A DNA stretch of 64,000 nt from Gyromitra esculenta (Eukaryota > Ascomycota > Pezizomycetes > Pezizales > Discinaceae). Positions 32,589 through 44,274 of this stretch are shown here, one piece after another. The stretch lies in assembly GCA_038503075.1 (NCBI GenBank), contig JBCAML010000005.1, positions 248,001 through 312,000 on the forward strand. Direction: 5' to 3'. Position 1 is the stretch's first letter. Every line of letters begins with the position of its first letter. The notes beneath the pieces are model-generated. The model searched no databases and was not told the DNA's origin. It saw only the letters and a list, made by a program, of their open reading frames with translations. Both the position numbers and the translations under genes were made by a program.

Positions 32589-34358
32589 GATATGCAATGG
32601 TAATGGTGTATTTACTTTTTAGTTTTGTTTCCACTTATAGAATTTGCTGTATTGGGCGGATTTTTTATAGAATCGATTTTTTCTTATTGGGCGAGAGTAG
32701 TTGACAAGGTTGAGAAAATTTCTATTTAAGAGGTAAGGAAGTTCAGCAATGTATATTGTCGCCAAGAAGGACCAAGAGTGCGCCTGTTTGTGATTTACCT
32801 ACAAGAGGAAAGGAAAAAGGCATAAGTCGATGCCTTAATAGGTAAATTTATGTAATATCCTGGGATAATTGAATAAGTCTCGAGATGATTACGCCTCCTC
32901 TCATAGCTTTTTCGGCATATTAATCACCGAATATTTAACCCGATAACAGTAGTGAGAGATTTATAAGACTATGCAAACTAGTACCTTCAGGAAATGTGTT
33001 TGGAAAAGTTTAATTGGGAAAGTCGTTGGGGAAAGTCGTCGAGCCATGCGTTAGAAAGGTATATTTCGTCTTTTTCTCGAATGGGTAGGGATCTGCTGAA
33101 GGTTGCTGTGCCTCAGTAACACGAAAGACGGTAAAGAAAGCGGCGAGGTATCCGTATAGAATAGGTTCAACTCCCGAACCTAGGAATTTTTTCTCCAGCA
33201 CCCCACTTTGGGTTTGGGAGCCCATCAATAAGTGTAAATGGCAAGCACTTAAGGCCTATTTACTAGCCAGTCCCCAATATACGCTTCTCCCATAGTGATT
33301 TACATATATTTGGGGGAGATTTTCCTAACGGCAGCGACTTTTTAATGCCCACTACAGCCCCACAGCGACCCCAGTGTGTTTACTTCACCAGTTATCACTC
33401 TTCCTTCCTTGGCGATCGACGGTGCCCTGCGGAAACAACGGCAGTATTGAATTCTCTCAATCTCTACTACCGATAGGGCTGATTCCTCTCCTCTCCGTGT
33501 GCTCACACGTTCCTTGGCCTGGGATGAGTTGTCTGGTGAACCCGTAAACTGATAGCCACCAGATTGTATGCTGTCCATATTGCCCCGCCTCTACATCCGG
33601 CCCTGTACTCGTATACTATCCCACGCGTGACCAGTCACATGGAAAAGTCTACTCCATACAACTAGGGTAATATGCCTTACCGAGTCCGACCAAAGCCCTA
33701 GTCAGGCTTGTACAACGTACAACGTACAAGGTCCTGACTTCAGGCGCGATATCGATATTGTCGGGTGCACACCCTAGATCATCCCCGCGGACCCGCATAG
33801 TCACAAGCGCTGAGTATTTGAGTCGGGAGAATAGATGGTCCAGGGTGGAGAGCGCGGTTCTGGCATCTCCTCCGAAACCCATGCAGATTCTTCACAGTGA
33901 TCATAGCCAGGGGTGATAGTGGGGAGGTGCATTTACTTTGGGTTTACCCGACTCACGCTTAATCTCGCCCCGTGAATGCGTCAAGTACATGTATGTATTG
34001 CTGCCTTGTTGATATTTGGAGTGAAATGCCACTACTTCTCCCTTCCTCTTGGTAAATTATGTTCAATTAATCTTTTAAAACACAAGAGCCACACCGCCCA
34101 AATTAGCGCCGAGTGAGCACTAGCAAGTCAGTCCCATTTACTCTTAAAAGAAATTTGGACAAATGAGCTATCTCAGTAAGACTGAATTTGGGGGGAGAGA
34201 AAAAAATATGTGACTCATATGACCCAAATACCCTATTATCATACAAAAAGTGTCTTATTTAAAAAAATATCCCCAAGTAATCGGAAAGGACAAATAGTAA
34301 AACAAATACATTGATTGAATCGTGATAGCTAAATATAATGCTGATAAGGAGGTAATTA
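32589..34358. other. Intergenic, nothing recognised
   Basis: AT-rich sequence with no convincing gene on either strand. A small palindrome, CTTGTAC...GTACAAG, occurs near 33710-33735. Homopolymer A and T runs are common towards the right end. Confidence 0.5.
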
Positions 34359-37300
34359 TTAATGCTGGGGTTCATTGAACTGATATTCTCGTAATGATGT
34401 ACTAGGATCTTCTAGCAGCCGCTGTAGGACTTGTGGATCTAGACTTCCTTGTCGTGCCTCTTCTCTTCGGGCAGATGACCTTGAAGCAACCGTATTAACG
34501 CCGGGCAGGAACTGTTGATTTATGCCAGTGTTGCTAGTCTCTTGCAGTGGTGAGAAATTCTTTTTGTTTCGGCAAAAAAATGAGTGACAAAAGACAAAAA
34601 AAAAAGACCGCACAAAACAAGATGATAACAAAGATATTTCATCCAAGAAAGGAGAGAGACCATGGCTTCCTTACTCCGGTCGAGGCCTGGGATCGTGTCC
34701 GATCTCGGTTACTTCATCGTCGATTGTAACCTTCCTTCCATTGATGGGCGATGAATGAAGCTCTTGCGCTACGCTTTCACCTATATAGTTGACCCATAGC
34801 GTCAGCATCCGTACTAAAATAATGGGGGAGAGATTTATATTTCCACTAACCAGGCATCTCGTAAACCGGTTGGCCCATTGTCTCAACTGCTTCCATAGGA
34901 TTTCTTGCCTCTCCCATAGGGCTAGTAAGAGCCGAATGATCGAATGGATCTGACGCTTTCGTGCCCGACGTCTGATCCTCGAAATTCCCACGTTTCTCAT
35001 CACCATAAACACCCAACAGCCAAGACCACGTCTGTCTATTCTTTCGAACAGTGCTCGCAGCAGAGTCACTTTGAAGTCGTTTACGCTGTTGCTTCTTTCG
35101 TCGAAGCCAGAAGAGGACTCCACAGAGGACCGTGATAACACCTAGTAGGCCAAGGATGGCTCCGAGAAGTGGCGGAACGTAGTTTGGCATGCCGCCACCC
35201 TGGTTTGTAGAGCTGCTGGTAGGAGAAATAAGTAGGACAGTAGGACTCGGTAGCGTTGTTACAATACCGGAAACTGATGGGAATGGCCAATACGTGGGTA
35301 TCGTTTTCGTGTATTTTATGGCGAACAGGCTAGGTATCGCGTCGTCGTTCCATGTCTCCGCTTGGAGATTGGCACCCCCCGTTTCGCTGATGGATTCAGT
35401 AATATGTCAGGCAACTTGGTCAAGCGAAAATTCGAAAGCGCTGGGTTATCTCCAGATTCTGTTATGCCCCCCCCCCAAGGCTGGATACAAATACAAGGGT
35501 TTACAAAAGGTTAGACACCTACCTTCCACCAATGACTTTCTGGACCGCTGTGGGTACTTTATAAGAATCGATCACACTAGGATCGTACTTGTCTTCCCAC
35601 TGTAATGTATTCAAGTTAAAGAGTCGGACAATCCCCCCATTCACACAAGCGATGCTTCCTTCCCTTGGCATTCCACCGACAACCATCATTTGATTATCAG
35701 AGACCTTATGACATCGGTGTCCCTTTCTGGCATGATTTGCATTTGATCCGTCGTATACTTTAATCCACTGAAAGGAAGGAAGTGATAAGACGTAAACATT
35801 GGCATTTGCAGAGGTGATGTTCAGTGAAAGGTTGGTTAAGTCTTCATGTCCACCGTACGCGTATATCTGCCAGTCATGAATTGTCGAAGATTAGAAATGC
35901 GTTCAGTTTTTCCAAGAAAAATCCAACGAGGAGCATTATATTCTCAATTTGTCGGTCATATAGTTGGGATGAAAGAATTTTGAATTAAACTAAAAATATA
36001 AAGATTACTAACTTGATGAGACTTCCCATCTTTGGACGAGGCGACAACGGTACAAAACTCTGATGTTGGTGGAAGTTTTTCACCAAAAGTTTTTTGTGTA
36101 TACCTATTTTAACGTTCGAGGGGAAGAGTCAGCGGGCGAGGAGCGAAAGTATATGTATCTATGTTGGAGTGAAGTGAAAAAGGAAACTTACCATTGATCA
36201 TTTGCAATATCATATAAATGAACACTATCGACAAATTCTTGACCTTGAACCCTATAACCATCATATACGTCGGTGCGATAAGGGTATCCGTCTCGATTTA
36301 CTGAGCCACCAATTGCCACTAGCATCCCTTGTTGTCCGACTGGAACCCATACCAGCTCAGCACTTTTTCTGGGTAAAATACTCGATGGCATAGTTTTGTT
36401 GGTCCACGTTTCACTACCCATGATGCTCAAATCCACCGCTAAGAGATTCGAGCTATTTCCATATGCAACAAAGTTTTGATCGCCGGTTGATGCTGTCGAG
36501 TAGAACTCGCCCCAGTTGTTGCCCTATTTACAATTTAACAAAAACATGATTAGTAGGATGGCCTTTAGGTTGGTAGGAATAGAAATGCAAACTAGGAGAA
36601 ACTAACAGTGGCACCACTGAAGACAAATGCTTTATTCTCGGATGGAACATTCACGGAACCTCCAGCTGCAATATACCTGGTGATTCCATCAAGACCAAGC
36701 TGTCGAAATCTTCCCGGATCCGACAGCGGTGTTGCCCCGTTCTGCAGCATATCTCTGGCAAGAGCCCATGTTGGTCCTATAGTCGGATCCGCATCTATGT
36801 AGTCCAAATAGCCTCCATAAACTATGAACTCGTACTCGTTCGCCAACATGAATCCATCCGATAGATCCGTTCCCATATTTGCGTCAGGCTTCTTAGTTTG
36901 CTGAATGATTTGGCTTTGATCGTCGTCAATCGAGAAAGGATGCGTTAGGTTGATCGAATATAGAATTCTCGTATGATCTAAACCCGCCTATAAGTTTGTT
37001 TGAACGATGAAGGTAACGGTTGAAAGTTGACAGATAGTGAGACAAACTGATCCATAAAGGTGTGTCGCCATTGTCCAAAGTAACTCGTCGGTGTAGGAAT
37101 CCACCATCGATGAATATCGTGTCTCGGAAAATTGCGCCTGTTGAGATTTAATAAGTATTGGTATGTTGCCCAAGCTATTCATCATGCCTCGCGCAACCAT
37201 GGGGCAGATAAACATACTTTGGGGTCTGTCCCAGGTACAGATGATCTCACTCTTCACCCCATCGGCGTTGTCACGCAAACTTAGGCTTGTTGGAGAGCTA

Positions 37301-37383
37301 TTGGATAGAGGGAATAATGAGAATAGAAGAAATATTAGGGCTGCTGCACCACCAGGCATAACCCGCGATGAAAAGAGCCGCAT
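34359..37383 (-). CDS. Secreted-type kelch-repeat protein with one transmembrane helix
   Basis: The first exon starts at 37383 with a signal peptide (GGAAALIFLLFSLFPLSNSS). After a GTATGT intron the frame continues AIFRDTIFIDGGFLHRR. Later exons give kelch-type blades (YEFIVYGGYLDY, MLVAIGGSVNRDG, IYAYGGHEDL, NQMMVVGGMPREGS). A Thr/Ser stretch follows, then a membrane helix (PPLLGAILGLLGVITVLCGV, then LFWLRRKKQQRKR; about 35178-35095) and a cytosolic tail. This signal-kelch-TM-tail layout is a known expanded ascomycete family, perhaps cell-surface sensors; ligands unknown. About six to eight introns are implied. The 3' end is uncertain: one reading stops at 34671. Splicing from GTAACC near 34705 (donor) to an acceptor near 34545 would add DPQVLQRLLEDPSTSLREYQ and stop at 34359, which I favour. 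Confidence 0.75.
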
Positions 37384-39398
37384 CGTCCTGAATCACGATT
37401 TCGATGTTGAATTTTGTTTAGATGGGGCGTGAAGAGCTTTTGGGGAGAGACTATGAGTGTCAAAGAGGTGGGGCGGGAAGTGAAAACGCAGGTGCGCGGA
37501 TGCGCGGATGCGTTGGAGCAGATAGGCCAGTTACCCAATCCCCCGTTCGGGCAAAGAATCCACTCGCATCCTCCACAATCCTATACATGGATTGTATATA
37601 TTGTACTGCATCCTACTAGTTCGAAGTCCGTCTTACAGTGCATTGCCAATAATTAGAATAGTGGTGTGGGTTTCGATACAGGTGCGGGGGGGGGTCTAGC
37701 GGCTGAAATCAGTAAAGGATCACGAAATGAAAATACCCCTCTGGCACCACTTCTGGTTCCTCTAGAAATTTATCTCAACGTCAATTTTCTATACTCGACA
37801 TATTGATGCCGAGTTTTGCCATTAAATATTTCTATTAGCACTATGCTATATTCAAACTTGTTTCTATTTACATAGGTTACTACAACACGGTACCTGATTG
37901 TACCGTGTTTCGCCCAGATTTCAATGGCTTTCTTTGTCGTGTAGGAGGAACTAGGGCCTATAAGTGGCAGTTGCTGGTATTAATTCAAGCCGAATACCCC
38001 CGTCGTTAGTGATCACGATTCACATGGGAACAAGGGGTACTCCTGGTCCGTGTAGCCTTGTGGCGATGTACCTCTCTTTGTTTTCGCTGTTCGGAGATCA
38101 TCGTTAGTCCACCCATGCAAGGACGACACCGTGTGTGCAATCGACTGGAGCCGCGGCGGTTGTGGACTTGCACGCAAAATACGTGGGGGCCATGCTGCAG
38201 GTTCACTCACCACCGCGGTGCAGATGTAGATTAAAGTATTGATGAAAGGGACAAAAACCAGGAGGCAAAAGACGAGGTATCAATCGGTCGGATGCATCAA
38301 AATATCCAGGGGCGTTTTTATGTCCCTCTGGCAAGTTGCTGTAGGTGGGGATAAGAAGTGGTTGAGCAGCACAGCCAAGCATCACCGAAAAGCAAATTGA
38401 AGATGCGGATGGGTAAGGCGCACAATTCAGATCGATTCGGGGCTCTGCTATGCATGATTCCCCAACTTATCCTCCATCCCAATGAGGCTACACATGTCTA
38501 TTATTTGTGGCAGTGGGTGAGACTTTATGAGGTTCTTGGCTTGGAGCGGGAGATTCACCAGCATCCTTTGTGTTGCGATACGTACATATCTGTATCAAAA
38601 GGATGATTCTGAGACGAATCTCGGGAACATATAGAACTATCACAGGAGGCCCAAAAGATGATTTCAATGGCAAGACCTCCAGATTTTTTCCCCCTTCCAT
38701 ACGCAATGAGTGGGCACATGTACGGTATCGGTGTGTCACTTGTTGAGCAACGAGTTTTTGCTTGTGAGTTGTCCCATCTATTTTTTCCCACCTATGGAAA
38801 CTGACCCCACAAAGCAAGCATCTGTTATATAGAGGCTCTAAAGACAGGGTTGACTAAATTTTCAAAGACTCGCCCCATCGGGGTCCTATCCCTGAGCGGA
38901 AAAGCGTCGTCCAAATACCTGCAAAATCACCGATTCAAGCGTTGTTCATTTGCTGGAGGCAGGTGGTAGTTGATAAATCGAGCACATACGTAGTCAGGTG
39001 GTGGTGTGAGCTGCGCCCGCTGCAAGGATCACTGGATTGTAATCTGATCTTTCAATTGCTAAGTTGTACTGATTTCCTTGATGTTACCTCTGTGCATCCA
39101 TGCTTGGTTTACCCGAATGAGAGGAGCCAAGCTAATTGAGTATTCTATATTCAGCTACAGTTATACAGATATTAAGGCCGCGGCCTGCGCTCATCTGTAT
39201 TCTTTATCAGGCTCTCCCGTGCCTGACCCAGCACCCAGGGCATCTCCAATATCTCTCTTGTTGGTGTTGCCAGTGGAAGGACATCGTTCGCTCGTCCCAC
39301 CACGAACACAGAACACATTCGCTCAAAAGTCGTGACGACTTGTCGCAATTTCGCAAATACACTCGTTCGGCGTTTCTACGAATTTTCGAACAACAAAA
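37384..39398. other. Intergenic upstream of the wall-protein gene
   Basis: No gene seen. A 9-bp perfect hairpin (ACACGGTAC/GTACCGTGT) lies at 37885-37908. The space serves the divergent kelch gene (minus) and the repetitive wall-protein gene (plus). Confidence 0.5.
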
Positions 39399-42300
39399 AT
39401 GGTTTGGGGGAAAGGTGGAGCGAGGCTGATAGCGGCCTTCGCTTTGGCATTGTTGTATGGGCAGAATCTGGTGGCCGCTACTTATTGCAATAATACAGTC
39501 ACCGAGTACATCACTTCGAGCTGGACATACATGGAACTTTCTACCAAAATTGTGCCGACAACAATTTACTCAACAATAACAGCACCAGGATACGGTAGTA
39601 CGATTACGGAAACAAAATATATCAATGTCACAGAACCTACCACAGTCACGCAATGGAGCACAACAACATGTACCGTGACCGTAAACGGGTCTAGCTATCC
39701 TAAGACCGTGACGACCACAACAACCACAACAGCATCAACTGGTTACCCCGTTACTGTCACGCAAATTGTTGTAGTCAACTCTACCTATACGGAAACACTA
39801 CCAATTACGAAAACAGACACGGTAACTGATATAGCCACCGAAACTGATACTACCGTAACAACGGCATACCAGACAATTACGTCGCTAGTTACGAACGTCA
39901 CGACATTGCCTCCTGTAACTGTTACCGAGAATGGGACAACTGTCACAATGCCTGCTGTGACGCTTACTAGCACATACTCGACAGTTTTCACAGAGACCGA
40001 TACAGCCACGACAACAGACTACTTGACAGTTAACGTTACCTCATTAATTACGGATATTACGACCCTACCCCCTGTTACGGTTACAGAGAATGGAACAACG
40101 GTCACAATGCCTCCTGTGACGCTGACCAGCACATATTCCACGGTCTACACTGCTACTGCTACTGCTACTGCGACTACGACTGACACGACCGTTACGACGG
40201 ATTACCAGACAATCACCTCATTGGTCACTGAAACCACGACATTGCCTCCTGTGACTCGAACAGAGAACGGAACGACTCTCACTATGCCTGCTGTGACACT
40301 CACCAGCACATACTCGACAGTTTTCACAGAGACCGCCACTAGTACGACAACAGATTATTTGACGATCACTTCGCTGACCACTGACACCACGACATTGCCT
40401 GCCGTCACTCTCACGGAGAGCGGAACAACTGTCACGTTGCCTGCAGTAACGCTAACAAGCACATATTCGACAATTTATACGGCTACGGCTACAGCTACCA
40501 CAACTGATACGACGGTCACTACAGATTATGAAACAGTTACTTCTTTGATTGCTTCATTGATCACTGACACTACGACATTACCTGCGGTCACTATCACGGA
40601 GAATGGAACAACTGTCACGTTGCCTGCAGTAACGCTAACAAGCACATATTCGACGGTTTATACAGCTACGGCTACAAGTGTTACCACAGATTATCAAACA
40701 GTCACTTCGCTGGTAACTTCATTGATCACTGACACCACGACGTTACCTGCGGTCACTTTGACAGAGAGCGGAACAACTATCACCATGCCTGCTGTGACAC
40801 TTACAAGCACGTATTCGACAATTTATACCGCTACGGCTACAGCAACGACAACAGACTATTTGACAATTACGTCGTTGGTCACCGATACTATAACGTTGCC
40901 TCCCGTGACCCTGACAGAGAGTGGAACGACTCTAACGCTGCCTCCTGTAACGCTGACAAGCACATATTCGTCAATTTATACGGCTACAGCTACTACGACT
41001 GATACAACTGTTCTGACAGATTATCAAACAGTTACTTCTATAGTCACTTCCTTGATTACGGACACCACAACACTGCCTGCAGTTACCGTGACTGAGAGTG
41101 GGACAACCCTCACCTTGCCCCCAGTGACGTTGACCAGCACGTATTCAACTGTTTTTACAGAGACAGCCACAACGACAAACTACCAAACTGTCACTTCTCT
41201 GGTCACTGACACAACAACGTTGCCGGCTGTAACAGTTACAGAAAGCGGCACGACCTATACATTGCCTCCAGTGATATTAACCACCACGTACTCAACTATC
41301 TTTACAGCAACAGCAACAGCAACAGCTACTGTAACTGATACGACTGTCACTACAAATTATCAAACAGTCACTTCTCTGGTCACTGATACAACAACGTTGC
41401 CGGCTGTAACAGTCACAGAAAGTGGCACGACCTATACATTGCCCCCGGTGACCATCTTCAGCACCTATTCCACTGTTTTTACCAATACAGCAACAGCGAC
41501 CGTCACAGACAAGTTGACTGAGACTGCAACAACAGTATCCACCAGGGACGTTACGACAACTGCTACAGCTGTGACAACTGCAACGTTCGTTTCTGCGACA
41601 ACATATTACGTCCCTACCACAGTCTATGCGACGACGACAACAACTCTCCAGGGAATAACCATGATAAGCAGCTATCCTATTACCACCAGTGTTCTTATGA
41701 CAAGAACGGACACTTATATAACAACAGCAACAGTGGACCGCCCTGTTACAACGACGGTGAATAACATTATCACGACCACGAACGAAGTGACTATCACTCG
41801 ACCTGTGACAGTTATTAACCCAGTAACAACGACGACGGAGATAACTAAAGTTGTTACAACCGTAGAAACCTTGCCAGGAACGACGTTGATAAATAGTTTC
41901 ACAACCGTTGAGACTGTGAGTTACACAGCAACCGTCACTCAAAGTTTCATCACAACCTACTTGAGTACTTTAGTCTCCATATCAACTGCAACTGCAACTA
42001 TCACAAATACAGCTACAGCTACTGCGACAACTACAACGTCTTATTTTTTCACAACAACGCTACCAGGCACAACCGTTGTCCAGACCCTGCCAGCCCAAAC
42101 TGTCTCCACAACACTCCCGGGTGTTGTGACTACAATCACCGGTCCCGTTTCTATAGTGACGAGCACTTTGCCAGGTGTTGTGGTGACTACAACACTTCCA
42201 GCCTCTATCACGACGATTACATCTCTACCAATGACCACGACTGTCCCGTTGCCCGGAAATACTCTTACTCGCACTATAACCCAGAGTTGTACCCGTCGTC

Positions 42301-43971
42301 CAGCGCCTACCCAAATTACTCAAACCTTCCCGGATGACTATACATTTGGCTGCGCACCTGGGTTCGTTTGCTCGCCTGCAGATCGCTGTGACACGGAACC
42401 GGCCCCAGAACTTGGGTATGTCTGCCAGCCGCAAGAATGTGCTCCGGCACCACCGGTCGCTCCGGCACCAACAGACTGGGGTCAAGATATTTACTCTGAT
42501 GTTATTGGTGTTTGGCCCATTCAGTTACCGTACTATCCTCTCGACCCAACACTTTTCGGATTGACCGATAGTATCTTTGTTCTTTGCGATACGGGATATA
42601 CGAAGCGATCTCTCACAGACATTGTTGGGGGTCTAGATTTAGAGTTAGAGTTAGAGATAGAGAGGAGACAAGCCCTCGCGGAGCAAGCTCCATGCTATAA
42701 CGAGTGCAGTATGTGTTATCTCTCCTTACTGCTCCGTGTGATAACTACTTGCCTAATTGATACAATACTGACTATGGGTTCTATAGCCGGTGCTTTTGTA
42801 GCTGCACAAAACCTTGGAAAAACAGCAAAGTTGTGCGCAGTAAACTCGGCATTTAAGCAGGGAATGATAAGATGTCAAGAATGCTTCAATTTCCAAGTCA
42901 GGACAGTGCCTCCTCAGCAAGTATTTGCAGATTCAATGCAGGATGTCCAGCAATACGAAAACTTTTGTGATCAGAATTATCCTCAAAGTGGGACTACATC
43001 TAGTGTTACCCCTTCTCCCACCACAACCAGGGTTTTTACTCCACTTCCATTTGTTACCACTAGTGCTGTAAGTTATCGGTTCGGCTCCCGGCTTAGTGTT
43101 TGAATAAACACTAATCATTGTTTCAGGCATCATCTTCCATAGGTACTCCCTCCTCCAGCAGAACATTGATCTCATTAGTACCGTCACTCCAGATAAAGGA
43201 TTCCGCTACAGTAGCGGTTTCGTCCAGTCTGTTTTCCTCAATCCTTTCTCTTTCAAATCTTTTATATGCCATAAAATTCACTTTTCTGTCACGGCCTTCT
43301 CCAGTACATTCAATACATTCAAGATGCTAACATTCAGTACTTCAGGTCAATCATCTTCAACTTTATCGTCAACCTCAACCTCACCTCTATCCCCGCCGTC
43401 TTCATCGTCACCACTACCTTCATCCTCAACTTCATCCACATCTTCAACTTCGACTTTTTCTACATCTTCGACTTCGACTTCTCCTACATCTTCGACTTCG
43501 ACTTCTCCTACATCTTCGACTTCGACTTCGACTTCAATCTCCACTGCCCCTCCATCTTTGTCCTCACCCTCTTCATCCTCAACTCTAACATTGGCGTCAA
43601 CCTTGACTCTAAGCTTAACTTCAACTCTGACTTCATCTTCATCCTCATCTTCACAACTATCTTCAGGACCAGTCAGTAGTACTGTTGTAACCACGTCATC
43701 TACTACCACGAAAAGCTCATCAACTACATCGTTACCAACTACATCGTTACCAGTGACTTCCAATTCCGTAAGTAAAAAATATACTCATAGAGAAAAATGT
43801 GGTTGAGACTAACGTATTAAATTTCATTAGACAATCACTGCTATTCCCAACAACGGAACTTCAACCTCAGCAGCAGCGCCTCTATTCACCGGTGCTGCAG
43901 CTGCTATTCCTATTAATTTCGGCGTGCTTGGAGTGATTACGCTTCTAACCATAGCATTTTTCAATTTATGA
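39399..43971 (+). CDS. Large Ser/Thr-rich repetitive cell-wall protein, probable GPI-anchored adhesin
   Basis: Exon 1 (39399-43067) encodes a signal peptide (ARLIAAFALALLYGQNLVAA) and a Thr/Val-rich region with ten tandem copies of a unit containing LP(P/A)VTxTExGTTxTxPxVT and a following LTSTYST. Then come further Thr-rich sequence, a Cys-rich segment (CAPGFVCSPADRC, YVCQPQEC), a dibasic KR site near residue 1068 and a second Cys-rich hydrophobic block (CYNECSMCYLSLLL). It ends at a consensus donor GTAAGT (43068). A Ser/Thr-rich exon (about 43346-43767) and last exon (43831-43971, after a GTAAGT...TAG intron with CTAAC branch) end in TGAAAAIPINFGVLGVITLL and a hydrophobic tail, a typical GPI signal. 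Splicing between 43068 and 43346 is ambiguous (a 16-nt exon 43127-43142, or acceptor at 43323), so total length near 1415 residues is provisional. Likely role: wall structure or adhesion. Confidence 0.78.
39820..41515 (+). repeat. Ten tandem Thr-rich coding repeats
   Basis: Ten copies of the block TTLP(P/A)VTxTE(N/S)GTTxTxP, followed by xVTLTSTYST, are separated by Thr-rich spacers of variable length (about 45-65 residues per unit). Spacers also repeat TATATATTTDTTVTTDYQT. Copies 9 and 10 are the most diverged at the second half (PPVILTTTYST, PPVTIFSTYST). Such arrays in adhesins change copy number by recombination. Confidence 0.85.
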
Positions 43972-44016
43972 GGAGTTAGCATAGTACCATGGGCAGCGGG
44001 CAGGAGGGAGGGGTGT

Positions 44017-44274
44017 TTGTTTTTCTATTTTACTTTCTCCTTTGTTAAGCCGAAAGTCGGCATGAAGCGACTCTTAATGATTTACCGACTTATCACGCTC
44101 TTTACGAAAAAACTACGGCCGATGCTAGATGAAACGATTTCAGAAGAAATGAGGGAATGGTGGAATAGTCATGAAGGAAAGGGAGAGATAGATCTCATCA
44201 CCTTTGAAGGAGAGGGGAGTTTAGTGCTGGAAATAGAGACATTTGCGTGGAATGACGAATACAACTCTTCGTGA
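44017..44274 (+). CDS. Small open frame downstream of the wall-protein gene, unrecognised
   Basis: An 85-codon frame starting 46 bp after the wall-protein stop. The N-terminus is hydrophobic/basic (MFFYFTFSFVKPKVGMKRLL) and the C-terminal half is charged and looks coding-like (DETISEEMREWWNSHEGKG). No family is recognised. It could be a small gene, a fragment of a lost gene, or chance. An internal Met (MKRLLMIYRL) is an alternative start. Confidence 0.22.
   Translation: MFFYFTFSFVKPKVGMKRLLMIYRLITLFTKKLRPMLDETISEEMREWWNSHEGKGEIDLITFEGEGSLVLEIETFAWNDEYNSS

Noticed and set aside
37985..38600. Several overlapping small frames on both strands
   Set aside because: No start context, splice sites, domain or codon bias; consistent with chance in moderate-GC DNA.
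41292..41942. Cys-rich minus-strand frame (216 codons) antisense to the wall protein
   Set aside because: The Cys/Ser richness is the complement of ACA/ACG/GTT-rich Thr/Val repeats. There is no signal peptide and no regular cysteine spacing.
43347..43763. Glu/Asp/Val-rich minus-strand frame
   Set aside because: It is the antisense of the Ser/Thr-rich exon of the wall-protein gene, which has good splice sites and a GPI-type last exon.
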